A stretch of DNA of 64,000 nt from Oxalicibacterium solurbis (GCF_014635845.1 NZ_BMDP01000003.1:1-64000); one strand, 5' to 3'; shown: positions 8,652-16,491, numbered from the stretch's first letter. Numbers and translations: made by a program. Notes: a model not told the origin generated them from the sequence alone.

Positions 8652-9425
8652 CTACTTGTCGACGAAGGCGCGTTCGATCACGTAGTGGCCGGGATGGCTC
8701 ATGTTGCCCTCGGCCAGGCCGTGCGCTTCCAGCACATCGACCGTATCCTTCAGCATCGCCGGACTGCCGCACAGCATGAAGCGGTCATCGGCCGCATCGA
8801 AGGCCGGCACGCCAAGCTGTTCGAAGAAGGCTTCGCTTTCCAGCAGCACGGGAATGCGCCCCTGGTTGCGGAACGGTTCACGCGTGACAGTCGGGTAATA
8901 GATCAGCTTGTCCGCCACCATCTCGCCCAGCAATTCATGCTGCGGCAATTCATCGACGATGCGCTGCTGGTAGGCCAGTTCGTGCACATGGCGGCAGCCG
9001 TGCACCAGGATGATCTTTTCGAACTTCTCGTAGACATCCGGATCCTGGATGATGCTCATGAACGGCGCAAGACCGGTGCCGGTACCGAGCAGGTACAGCC
9101 GCTTGCCGGACAGCAGATTCTGCGACAGCAGCGTGCCCGAGGCCTTGCGGCCGACGAGAATGCTGTCGCCGACCTGGATGTTCTGCAGGCGCGAGGTCAA
9201 CGGACCGTCCGGCACCTTGATGCTGAGGAATTCGAGCTGATCGTCGTAGTGCGGGCTGACCATGCTGTAGGCACGCATCAGCGGCTTGCCTTCGACATCG
9301 AGGCCGATCATCGCGAACTGTCCGCTCTGGTAGCGAAAGCTGGATTCGCGTGTCGTCGTGAAGGAAAACAGCCGGTCCGTCCAGTGATGGACCGACAAAA
9401 CTTCCGCAGAATAGAAATTGCTCAT
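8652..9425 (-). CDS. fpr: Ferredoxin-NADP+ reductase (bacterial FPR type)
   Basis: A 257-residue FAD-dependent reductase. The FAD-binding motif is MRAYSMVSPHYDD (RxYS type). The NADP-binding part includes LYLLGTGTGLAPFMSIIQD and RFMLCGSPAML, and the C-terminal segment is MSHPGHYVIERAFVDK as in subclass II FPRs. It moves electrons between NADPH and ferredoxin or flavodoxin. Two ferredoxin genes (13090-13419 and 14376-14609) lie in the same operon, so they are likely partners. The gene starts 12 bases after the DUF971 stop. The symbol is by family; a second housekeeping fpr may exist elsewhere. Confidence 0.92.
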   Translation of the reverse strand: MSNFYSAEVLSVHHWTDRLFSFTTTRESSFRYQSGQFAMIGLDVEGKPLMRAYSMVSPHYDDQLEFLSIKVPDGPLTSRLQNIQVGDSILVGRKASGTLLSQNLLSGKRLYLLGTGTGLAPFMSIIQDPDVYEKFEKIILVHGCRHVHELAYQQRIVDELPQHELLGEMVADKLIYYPTVTREPFRNQGRIPVLLESEAFFEQLGVPAFDAADDRFMLCGSPAMLKDTVDVLEAHGLAEGNMSHPGHYVIERAFVDK

Positions 9426-9437
9426 CGTTGCATCCTT

Positions 9438-9773
9438 TCAGGAAAAGCGAACCGCATGCACCGCACCGTCGCCATCACTGCCGAAAGCCAGTTCGTGCAG
9501 ATAAGCCCACGGATAAATGCCGCGATCGTGATCGTCGGAAAAAAACAGTTGCACGCCGACCGAGCCGACCGGCGCGATATCCACCAGCGCGACATCCTGC
9601 TCCACCGCCGGATCGGCATGTGTCTTGCGCCGCAGGCTTTCGCAGACGCTGCAACGGCAGGCCGCGCGCAATCTTGCATAAGGCACGCTCGCCCTGCGTC
9701 CGTCCCATTGCAATTGCAATGCCCGGTTGGCTGCATGCAGCATCATCTCGCTCGGCAAGGTGTCACAGGACAT
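9438..9773 (-). CDS. DUF971 (GBBH-like N-terminal domain) protein
   Basis: A 111-residue protein of the DUF971 family, the fold found at the N-terminus of gamma-butyrobetaine hydroxylase. Diagnostic segments are LQLQWDGRRASVPYARLRAACRC and IAPVGSVGVQLFFSDDHDRGIYPWAYLHEL. The cysteines in ACRCSVCESLRRK resemble the metal-binding CxxC-type site of this family. DUF971 proteins are linked to iron-sulfur proteins and are sometimes fused to Mrp/ApbC, so a role in Fe-S protein function fits this cluster. ATG at 9773 overlaps the ABC ATPase stop by 11 bases, indicating translational coupling. A longer in-frame start upstream would overlap the ATPase gene further and is not favoured. Confidence 0.85.
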   Translation of the reverse strand: MSCDTLPSEMMLHAANRALQLQWDGRRASVPYARLRAACRCSVCESLRRKTHADPAVEQDVALVDIAPVGSVGVQLFFSDDHDRGIYPWAYLHELAFGSDGDGAVHAVRFS

Positions 9774-10644
9774 GGCGCACACCCTCCGGTCCGATTTCGG
9801 TGCTGAGGCCAGCACAGCCACCTTCGTCCAGCTCGCCGCCCATCGCCGCCAGGCTTTCCTCGCGGATCAGCCGGCGTATCGTGCGCAGCAGGCCGGTGAA
9901 TTCCGGCGACTCCATCATCTCCGGCTTGCGCGGGCGCGGCAGCGGCACCACGATCTCGGCCTTCACGCGGCCCGGCCGCGCTGTCATCACGTAGATGCGG
10001 TCGGAGAGGAAGATGCCCTCTTCGATATCGTGCGTGATGAACAGTACTGACAGCCGCAGCCGCTGCCACATGTTGGTCAGGATTTCCTGCATCACGGTGC
10101 GCGTCTGCGCATCGAGCGCACCGAACGGCTCGTCCATCAGCAGCACCTGCGGGCTGGTCGCCAGCGCACGCACGATGCCAACGCGCTGCCGCATGCCGCC
10201 CGACAATTGCGACGGATAGTGATTCTCGAACGCCAGCAGACCGGCCAGTCCCAGCAGCGTGCGCGCCTGCGATTCGCGCTGCGCCGCCGACATGCCCTGC
10301 ATCTTCAGGCCGAACTCGACGTTCTTGCGTACCGTCATCCACGGGAACAGCGAATACTGCTGGAACACCACGCCGCGATCCGCACCGGGACCGTCGATCG
10401 TCTTGCCGTCCAGCGTCAGCACGCCGCTGTTGATCGGCGTAAAGCCCGCCACCGCATTCATCAGCGTCGACTTGCCGCAACCGGACGGCCCGATGATGGA
10501 CACGAACTCGCCCGGCTGCACATTGATCGACACCGACTTGACCGCCTGCACGGTGGTGCCGCGCGACGTGAACGCGATACTGACGTCGCGCGCGTTCACA
10601 TGTCCGGCAGATGCATTCATCTGCGCATTCATCTGTGCACTCAT
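9763..10644 (-). CDS. ABC importer ATPase, nitrate/sulfonate/taurine type
   Basis: A 293-residue ATPase of the NrtD/SsuB/TauB family. Walker A GPSGCGKST is at 52-60, the Q-loop in VVFQQYSLFPWMTV, the signature LSGGMRQRVGIVRALA, Walker B VLLMDEPFGALD and the H-loop in LFITHDIEEGIFLSDR. The C-terminal 40 residues exceed the usual 250-260 length. It energises import through the permease encoded immediately upstream. Its ATG overlaps the permease TGA (ATGA), with GGAGG six bases before it. The substrate cannot be read from the ATPase. The short Met/Asn/Ala-rich leader (1-15) may be non-native if translation starts later. Confidence 0.93.
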   Translation of the reverse strand: MSAQMNAQMNASAGHVNARDVSIAFTSRGTTVQAVKSVSINVQPGEFVSIIGPSGCGKSTLMNAVAGFTPINSGVLTLDGKTIDGPGADRGVVFQQYSLFPWMTVRKNVEFGLKMQGMSAAQRESQARTLLGLAGLLAFENHYPSQLSGGMRQRVGIVRALATSPQVLLMDEPFGALDAQTRTVMQEILTNMWQRLRLSVLFITHDIEEGIFLSDRIYVMTARPGRVKAEIVVPLPRPRKPEMMESPEFTGLLRTIRRLIREESLAAMGGELDEGGCAGLSTEIGPEGVRHVL

Positions 10645-11582
10645 TTACGTCCTCCCGCAGCAGCACCGATCCATGGCGTCGACCATTTGGCGCACAACTG
10701 GATCACCTTGCTGCACAACAGACCGAGAATGCCGATCGTCAGCATGCCCAGCGCGATCTTCGGATACTCGATCAGCGAATAGGATTCCCAGGTGAAGTAA
10801 CCGATGCCGAACTGGCCCGAGATCATCTCGGCAGCGATCAGCGACACCCACGCCACGCCCATGCCGACCGCGAGGCCGGTGAAGATGTGCTGCAGCGCGC
10901 CGGGCAGAATCACGTACAGCATGATGTCCTTCTCCTTCGCCCCCAGGCTGGCCGCGGCGCGGAACAGTACGTCGTCGATCTCTTCCACGCCGTGGATCGT
11001 GTTGAGCAGGATCGGGAAGAAGGCGCCGATGAAGGTGATGAACACGATGCTGCCCTCGTTGCTGGGCCAGATCATGATCGCCATCGGCACCCAGGCGATC
11101 GCCGGGATCGGACGGAAGATTTCCATTGCCGGCATCGTCAGCGAACGGAACAGCCGGTAGCGGCCGACCAGGATGCCGAGCGCCACGCCCGTGACCGCCG
11201 CGATGAAGAAACCTTCCAGGATGCGGCGCAGGCTCATCCAAACATTGGTCAGGAACTTGGTCGACTGGTTGACCTCCAGCATCGTCTGCCAGACGTCGCC
11301 CGGCGTCGGGATATTGCTGAAGCGGACATAGAAATCCCAGCGATACTTCGTGGCCAGATACCACAACAGCAACACGCTGCCGATCGAGACCGCACCCAGC
11401 AGATATTGCATCCAGGTCGATGCCAGCATCGTTCTCCATTGCAATCCCTGCTGCGGCGACAAGGCATCGCTCATGCCACCCTGGATCGCCTGCAATGCCG
11501 GCCGGGATGCCGGAGCACTTTTCTTGTGGGCCGCTGGCGCCGCCACTGGCGGCGACTCCACGGCTCGATCGGTCAGAGCCAT
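10641..11582 (-). CDS. ABC importer permease, nitrate/sulfonate/taurine type
   Basis: A 313-residue inner-membrane permease of the BPD_transp_1 family (SsuC/TauC/NrtB-like). About 50 N-terminal polar residues precede the first membrane segment (LLGAVSIGSVLLLWYLATKY). The EAA loop that docks with the ATPase is RAAASLGAKEKDIMLYVILPGALQHIFTGLAVGMG, read as separate segments. IPAIAWVPMAIMIW is typical of the nitrate/sulfonate group. It lies two bases after the binding-protein stop and overlaps the ATPase gene by four bases. Confidence 0.93.
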   Translation of the reverse strand: MALTDRAVESPPVAAPAAHKKSAPASRPALQAIQGGMSDALSPQQGLQWRTMLASTWMQYLLGAVSIGSVLLLWYLATKYRWDFYVRFSNIPTPGDVWQTMLEVNQSTKFLTNVWMSLRRILEGFFIAAVTGVALGILVGRYRLFRSLTMPAMEIFRPIPAIAWVPMAIMIWPSNEGSIVFITFIGAFFPILLNTIHGVEEIDDVLFRAAASLGAKEKDIMLYVILPGALQHIFTGLAVGMGVAWVSLIAAEMISGQFGIGYFTWESYSLIEYPKIALGMLTIGILGLLCSKVIQLCAKWSTPWIGAAAGGRK

Positions 11583-11584
11583 GA

Positions 11585-13036
11585 TTATTTCTCCATCGTT
11601 GCAAGCACTTGCTCATACGAAACGACGCTGCCGCCGTTCTTCTTTGCATACGCTTCCGCATCCTTCTTCAGCAGAAAGGGCACAACGTCGAGCTTGGCCG
11701 GCGTACTGCCGGACATGGCATAGAACGCCTTGCCGCCGAAGACCTTGATGCCCAGTGCATGGTCGTACACATACGACACAGCAATTTTCTTGCCTGCCTT
11801 CTGGTATTGCGCAATGCCCTTGAAGGCACACACGGGAGAGCTGACCGGCACGATATCGCCGCCATCGATCCAGATTTCCGCTGCGTTCGCCGGATCGCTG
11901 ATCTCCTTGTTGCAGATCGGATCATGTCCGCTGATGTTGTAATAGTTTTTCAACGATTTCTTCTGGGCATCGTAGTCGAGGCCGTCTTCCTTGAAGGCTT
12001 CGCGCACGTATTTCTCGTCGACCCAGGCATTCACGTCCAGCGGCTTCACGCGATTGAGTTTTTCCAGCACCGCATGATCGGTCTTGATCGCATCGACCAG
12101 GATCGGCTTGATGCTCGGATCGAGCGTATGGATGCCGCCCGGGCCGAGGAACAGATAGGCCACTTCCTTCTCGATGCCGGTCCACTTCTCGATATCTGTT
12201 GCTGCCTGCTTCGGATTCTTGCGCAGCCAGTCGTTCGCTGCCATCAGCGCCTTGATGTAGGCCACCACCACTTCCGGATATTTTTCGGCGAAATCCTTGC
12301 GCACCACCACACCATGAAAGGTCGGCAGCTTGGTTTCAACGCCGTCGAAAATCTTGCGCGCAAAGCCGCGATACGGCAGCAGGTCAGGGAAAGGCACGAA
12401 GTCGGCATGCGCATCGATCTTCTTTTCCTGCAGATTGGTCGTGCCGACTTCCGGCGACTGGCTCACCAGATTCCAGTAGTCGCCAGTCCAGCCGCGCGAC
12501 TGCATCGCCTGCAGCAGCATGCCGTGCGCCGCAGAACCGAACGGCACCGACACCGTCTTGCCCTTCAGATCGGATAACTGATAGTACGGACTGTCCTTGT
12601 GCACCACCACGCCATTGCCGGCGCCGAACTGGTTATACGCAATGATGGCGATCAGCTCGGTGGCATTGCCGCTGCTGTTCTGCCCGATCGCACCGTTCAC
12701 CAGCAACGGATAGTCGCCCATCATGCCGATCTGGATCTTGTTGGCCATCATGCCGTTGGTGATCGGCGGACCGGAGGTCGAGTTCTGCCATTCCAGCTTG
12801 AAATCGATGTTGGCGTACTTGCCGGTCTTCGGCAGATACTTTTCCAGCAGGCCGAGTTCCTTGATGACGACACCGCCCGTCACCGTGTTGGTCGTCGTGT
12901 TCTGCGTACCGATGCCGATGGTGACCACTTCCTTCGCGTGGGCACCGGCGGCAAACAGCAGCGCCGCGGATGAAACCAGAAAACGCGCGACCAGTTTGGT
13001 GCTGCCGCTACGTGCCGTCATATGCAAGATCGTCAT
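11585..13036 (-). CDS. ABC substrate-binding protein with C-terminal NosL-like domain
   Basis: A 483-residue periplasmic protein, far longer than the usual 320-340. A signal peptide (about 1-35, ending AAGAHAK) is followed by an SsuA/NrtA-type binding domain (about 36-365) with IQIGMMGDYPLLVNG and LKGKTVSVPFGSAAHGML. From about residue 370 (bases 11588-11929) the sequence changes character: HDPICNKEISDPANAAEIW, SSPVCAFKGIAQYQ, YVYDHALGI, GKAFYAMSGS and DVVPFLLKKDAEAYAKKNGG. This order matches the NosL/NosL-like copper-site accessory fold. Cys375 and Cys403 could bind a metal or thiol. The fusion is unusual and might add metal-dependent capture. It is followed by the permease gene after two bases. 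Confidence 0.88.
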   Translation of the reverse strand: MTILHMTARSGSTKLVARFLVSSAALLFAAGAHAKEVVTIGIGTQNTTTNTVTGGVVIKELGLLEKYLPKTGKYANIDFKLEWQNSTSGPPITNGMMANKIQIGMMGDYPLLVNGAIGQNSSGNATELIAIIAYNQFGAGNGVVVHKDSPYYQLSDLKGKTVSVPFGSAAHGMLLQAMQSRGWTGDYWNLVSQSPEVGTTNLQEKKIDAHADFVPFPDLLPYRGFARKIFDGVETKLPTFHGVVVRKDFAEKYPEVVVAYIKALMAANDWLRKNPKQAATDIEKWTGIEKEVAYLFLGPGGIHTLDPSIKPILVDAIKTDHAVLEKLNRVKPLDVNAWVDEKYVREAFKEDGLDYDAQKKSLKNYYNISGHDPICNKEISDPANAAEIWIDGGDIVPVSSPVCAFKGIAQYQKAGKKIAVSYVYDHALGIKVFGGKAFYAMSGSTPAKLDVVPFLLKKDAEAYAKKNGGSVVSYEQVLATMEK

Positions 13037-13089
13037 GGGGACCCCCTTCAGTGTTCGCCTAGAGAAAATTCATACCGTTACAACTTCGC

Positions 13090-13419
13090 CTAACTCATCT
13101 CCATCAAGTGCTCCCGCTTGTCCTGTTTCTCCGCCCAGGTATCCGCTTCCGGCAACGGTTCCGTCGATTGCACGATCAGCGGCCACTGCTTCGCCAGCCG
13201 TGCATTCAGTTCCACGTATTCGCCCTGTTCCGCCGGCAGCATCTTTTCGTCATACACGGCCTCGACCGGACATTCGGCGACGCACACGCCACAGTCGATG
13301 CAGACTTCCGGATCGATCACCAGGAAGTTCGGCCCTTCATGGAAACATTCAACCGGGCAGACCGCGACGCAGTCCGTGTACTTGCAGCCGATGCACGACT
13401 CTCCGACCACGTGTGTCAT
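13090..13419 (-). CDS. fdxA: Seven-iron ferredoxin (FdxA type)
   Basis: A 109-residue ferredoxin. Cysteines 9, 12, 17, 21 and 25 lie in CIGCKYTDCVAVCPVECFHEG (read as CIGCKY then TDCVAVCPVECF), and 40, 43, 46 and 50 lie in CIDCGVCVAECPVEAV. This is the classic arrangement for one [3Fe-4S] and one [4Fe-4S] cluster. The C-terminal tail (LPEADTWAEKQDKREHL) is also typical. It carries low-potential electrons and is a plausible partner of the reductase at 8652-9425. Its ATG overlaps the HEAT gene stop (ATGA) with GGAGG six bases upstream, so the two are translated together. Confidence 0.95.
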   Translation of the reverse strand: MTHVVGESCIGCKYTDCVAVCPVECFHEGPNFLVIDPEVCIDCGVCVAECPVEAVYDEKMLPAEQGEYVELNARLAKQWPLIVQSTEPLPEADTWAEKQDKREHLMEMS

Positions 13420-14366
13420 GACGCGCCTCCCTGCATGTGAATGCTGGTGATGGCGAGCTTCGACAGCTTGCGCACGTCTGAATCGGCATCGTGTTGCGCC
13501 GCTTCGAGGAACGGGATCGCGCGCACGTCACCGATCTCGCCCAGTGCAATCACGGACTCCTTGCGCAGATTGCTGATCGGATGCTGCAGCGCCTCGCACA
13601 AGGCCGGCACCGCCGCCTTCGCCTTCAGCTTGCCGAGACTGCGCGCGGCCTTCACGCGTACCTGCCAGAATTCGTCTTCCATCGCCTGGATCAGATCCGG
13701 CGCGCCAAGTGCCAGGCCGAGCTTGCCCATCGTCGCCGCGGCTTCCTCGCGCACCTGCCATGCCGCATCGGCCAGCACGCGACTCAGCGTCGGCTGGATG
13801 CTGATCGCCGACGAATAGCCGAGCGCACCGATGGCGACGCGCCGCACTTCCTGATCCGGATCGTTGGCAGCAGCATTGGTCAAGGCGCCAATCGCTTCCG
13901 GCTTCTTCAGGTAGCCGAGCACGCCGACCGCTTCGCGCCGCACCTGCGGATTGCGGTCTTCCAGCGCCACCATCGCCGGCGAGAAGGCTTCATCCACCCG
14001 CAATGCGCGTACCGCGCGCAGTGCATCGGCCTTGACCTGCGGACTGCCGTCCGACAGATACGGCAGCAAGTGCACAGCCGAGGCCGGCTCCTTCAGCTCG
14101 GCCAGCGTGATCGCCGCCGCCTGCCGCACTTCGGCATCCGAGTCCTTCAGCAACGGCACCAGCGCCGCCAGCGCTTCCGGCTCTTCATAGCCTTCGATCG
14201 CCTTCGCCGCCTCCAGCCGGACGCCGGCGTCCGGGTCGGCCATCGCCGTCACCAGCAGCGGCACGATGTCGTCTTCCTCCTCGGAATACGGCAGGTCGAG
14301 CACCGCGATGCGACGCACACCGGGATCGTCGCTCTGCAATCTGTCGTGAATAGTGTTCGCAAGCAT
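13416..14366 (-). CDS. HEAT-repeat (PBS-lyase-like) scaffold protein
   Basis: A 316-residue all-helical protein built of about ten HEAT-like repeats of roughly 31 residues. Each carries a D-x-x-VR-x-x-A core, for example DPDAGVRLEAAKAI, DSDAEVRQAAAITL, NPQVRREAVGVLG, DPDQEVRRVAIGALG and DSDVRKLSKLAIT. No signal peptide or membrane segment is seen. Such proteins are protein-binding scaffolds or, in cyanobacteria, bilin lyase relatives. It lies between two ferredoxin genes, nine bases after one and overlapping the other by four, so it probably binds or assembles the AprA-like/ferredoxin complex. No enzymatic activity is suggested. Confidence 0.9.
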   Translation of the reverse strand: MLANTIHDRLQSDDPGVRRIAVLDLPYSEEEDDIVPLLVTAMADPDAGVRLEAAKAIEGYEEPEALAALVPLLKDSDAEVRQAAAITLAELKEPASAVHLLPYLSDGSPQVKADALRAVRALRVDEAFSPAMVALEDRNPQVRREAVGVLGYLKKPEAIGALTNAAANDPDQEVRRVAIGALGYSSAISIQPTLSRVLADAAWQVREEAAATMGKLGLALGAPDLIQAMEDEFWQVRVKAARSLGKLKAKAAVPALCEALQHPISNLRKESVIALGEIGDVRAIPFLEAAQHDADSDVRKLSKLAITSIHMQGGAS

Positions 14367-14375
14367 GCTGCCTCC

Positions 14376-14609
14376 TCAACGCACCAGATACGGGATGTTC
14401 ACGTGCACGGCGCCGGTCGGGCAGTCCTGCTCGCAGGGCATGCAATACCAACATTCGTCGAACTTCATGAATGCCTTGTTGGACACCATGTCGATGGCCA
14501 GCACGTCGAGCGGACAAACATCGACACAGACGGTGCAGCCCTTCTCGGCGATGCATTTCGATTGATCGACGACGACCGGGGCCTGGGTACGGGTGGTTGC
14601 AATGGTCAT
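14376..14609 (-). CDS. AprB-like small dicluster 4Fe-4S ferredoxin
   Basis: A 77-residue protein with eight cysteines in two groups: 19, 25, 28 and 32 (spacing C-x5-C-x2-C-x3-CP) and 53, 56, 59 and 63 (C-x2-C-x2-C-x3-CP). It should hold two [4Fe-4S] clusters. The second motif, ECWYCMPCEQDCPTGAV, resembles adenylylsulfate reductase beta (AprB), where CW precedes the cluster. True AprB is about twice as long, with a C-terminal arm that wraps AprA; that arm is absent here. It lies 15 bases after the AprA-like gene, the same order as aprA homologue plus iron-sulfur partner, and is the obvious electron acceptor or donor for it. Confidence 0.9.
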   Translation of the reverse strand: MTIATTRTQAPVVVDQSKCIAEKGCTVCVDVCPLDVLAIDMVSNKAFMKFDECWYCMPCEQDCPTGAVHVNIPYLVR

Positions 14610-14624
14610 GATGGTTTCCCTCGT

Positions 14625-16352
14625 TTAGTGTTGGCTGCCGCCGGCGACACGCAGGCGTTGATAGGCCGCTTTTTCCTCGTCGTTCAGCTCGACGATGTAC
14701 GGTTCGATCTCGCGTTTGCGGAAACGCATCCTGCCGTCCGTGCCCTTGCCGACGTTGGTGTGGCAGAACCAGTCGGCATCGTTCTTTTCCGGATGATCGA
14801 CGCGCAGGTGATAGAGACCCCAGCGGCTTTCCTCGCGGAACATCGAGGCACGCGCCGCCAGTTCGGCGCAGTCGCGGATCGTGCTGGCTTCCATCGCGCG
14901 CATCAGTTCGTGCGGATTCTCCGCACTGATGTCATGCAGGTCGTCGCTGATTTCACCGAAGCGTTCCAGCGCGATTTCCATCTTGCGGGTGATCTTCGGC
15001 GGCTGCAGGTAATCGTTGACGATGCGGCGCGTCTTGTATTCGACCTGGAACGGCGTCAGCCCTTCGCTGCGCGACAGCGGTGCGGCGATGCGCTTACGTT
15101 CGGCTTCGATCATGTCGGTGTTGATCACCGGATCGCCCTTGCCGGACACATAGTCGGCTGCGTTCTCGCCGCAGAACTTGCCGTAGACGAACGCACCCAG
15201 CATGTAGTTGTGCGGAATGCTGGCGCAGTCGCCGGCTGCATACAGACCGGGAATCGAGCACTCGCCCTTTTCATTGGTCCAGATGCCGGACGCACTGTGA
15301 CCGCTGCAGAAGCCGATTTCCGAAATGTGCATCTCGACCGCCTTGTAGCGATAGTCGTTGCCGCGCTTTTCGTGAAAACGTCCGCGACTCGGCCGCTCGT
15401 TCGTGTGCAGGATGTGCTCGATCTCGGCGATCGTTTCTTCCGCCAGATGGTCAAGCTTCAGGAAGACAGGACCGCGACCGCCTTCGAGTTCGTTGTAGAA
15501 CTCCAGCATCATCTGGCCGCTCCAGTAATCGCACTCGATAAAACGCGATCCCTGCGAATTGGCCGTGAAGCCTCCGAACGGTCCCGTCACATAGGCACAG
15601 GCAGGGCCGTTGTAATCCTTGATCAGCGGATTGATCTGGAAACATTCGAGGTTGGTCAGCTCCGCACCGGCGTGATATGCCATCGCATGGCCGTCGCCGG
15701 AATTGGTCGGATTCTCGTAGGTGCCGAACAGGTAACCGGAAGCCGGCAGGCCGAGACGGCCGGCGGCGCCCGTGCACAACACGACCGACTTCGCCTTGAT
15801 CACGTAGAAATCCGCAGTACGGCAGTCGAAGCCCATGACGCCGGCGATCTCGCCGTTGGTGCCGGTAATCAGGCGCGTGGCGACCACGCGGTTCGTGATA
15901 TCGACACGCTGGCGTTTCAGTTGCCGATACAGCACCTTCTTCATGTGGTGCCCTTCCGGCATCGGTAACACGTAGCTGCCGAGGTGATGCACCTTGCGCA
16001 CCGCATAATCACCGGTCTCGTCCTTCTCGAACTTCACGCCCCAGCGATCCAGTTCCTGGATCATGTCGAAGCTGTTCGCCGCATAGGCATAGACCGCCTT
16101 CTGATCGACGATGCCATCGTTGGCGACGGTGATTTCCTTCGTGTATTGTTCCGGCGTCGCGTGGCCGGGAATGACGGCATTGTTCAGGCCGTCCATTCCC
16201 ATCGAGATCGCGCCGCTACGCTTGACGTTGGCTTTTTCCAGCACCAGCACGCGTAATTTCGGATTCTTTTCCTTCGCCTTGACAGCTGCCATCGGCCCGC
16301 CTGTTCCGCCGCCGACGATCACAATGTCGTATTCCAGTTCGATGGTCTTCAT
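14625..16352 (-). CDS. AprA-like / fumarate-reductase-type flavoprotein
   Basis: A 575-residue FAD oxidoreductase of the FRD/SDH flavoprotein superfamily, in the branch containing adenylylsulfate reductase alpha (AprA). The N-terminal dinucleotide motif IVGGGTGGPMAAVKAKEKNP is at about 12-31. Further markers are KRSGAISMGMDGLNNAV, SVVLCTGAAGRLGLPASGY, GDGHAMAYHAGAEL and the second FAD contact IPGLYAAGDCASIPHNYMLGA. True AprA is longer (about 620-660), so substrate specificity may differ. Known activities of the branch are two-electron reactions such as APS/sulfite interconversion. It heads the operon, with an AprB-like ferredoxin directly downstream. No signal peptide is present, so it acts in the cytoplasm. 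The sulfur substrate is inference. Confidence 0.85.
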   Translation of the reverse strand: MKTIELEYDIVIVGGGTGGPMAAVKAKEKNPKLRVLVLEKANVKRSGAISMGMDGLNNAVIPGHATPEQYTKEITVANDGIVDQKAVYAYAANSFDMIQELDRWGVKFEKDETGDYAVRKVHHLGSYVLPMPEGHHMKKVLYRQLKRQRVDITNRVVATRLITGTNGEIAGVMGFDCRTADFYVIKAKSVVLCTGAAGRLGLPASGYLFGTYENPTNSGDGHAMAYHAGAELTNLECFQINPLIKDYNGPACAYVTGPFGGFTANSQGSRFIECDYWSGQMMLEFYNELEGGRGPVFLKLDHLAEETIAEIEHILHTNERPSRGRFHEKRGNDYRYKAVEMHISEIGFCSGHSASGIWTNEKGECSIPGLYAAGDCASIPHNYMLGAFVYGKFCGENAADYVSGKGDPVINTDMIEAERKRIAAPLSRSEGLTPFQVEYKTRRIVNDYLQPPKITRKMEIALERFGEISDDLHDISAENPHELMRAMEASTIRDCAELAARASMFREESRWGLYHLRVDHPEKNDADWFCHTNVGKGTDGRMRFRKREIEPYIVELNDEEKAAYQRLRVAGGSQH

Positions 16353-16451
16353 GTCTGCCTTTCCAGAGTGTTACGGCCTTTCTTGCCGAAGTGAAACAGC
16401 ATTGGTTCGACGAAACGGGCATGTCGCAACAAATCAGCTAAACACATCTCG

Positions 16452-16473
16452 TCATAACTCGTCATAACCAGTT
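16452..16473 (-). promoter_or_regulatory. Putative GntR operator before AprA-like operon
   Basis: On the minus strand AACTGGTTAT is followed by GACGAGTTAT and then GACGAG: 10-bp spaced half-sites. It matches the tauE element at 19 of 22 positions. The upstream half also forms the perfect palindrome ATAAC-ca-GTTAT at 16464-16475. It lies at or just downstream of the predicted transcription start, a typical repressor site. Confidence 0.65.
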
Positions 16474-16474
16474 A

Positions 16475-16491
16475 TGCAAAACGTGTGCCAA
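16475..16491 (-). promoter_or_regulatory. Possible sigma-54 (-24/-12) promoter
   Basis: Minus strand TTGGCAC-ACGTT-TTGCA, with GG and GC separated by exactly 10 bases, matches the RpoN consensus TGGCAC-N5-TTGC. The same TTGGCA could instead be a sigma-70 -35 box, with TTATGA or TATGAC as -10 at 18-19 bp. No activator gene of the NtrC type is nearby. rpoN is in this window, but as a general gene. Confidence 0.4.

Noticed and set aside
13491-15968. 825-codon open frame on the plus strand
   Set aside because: Antisense to the HEAT, ferredoxin and AprA-like genes, all of which have clear motifs. Its composition is that of a reverse-frame shadow.
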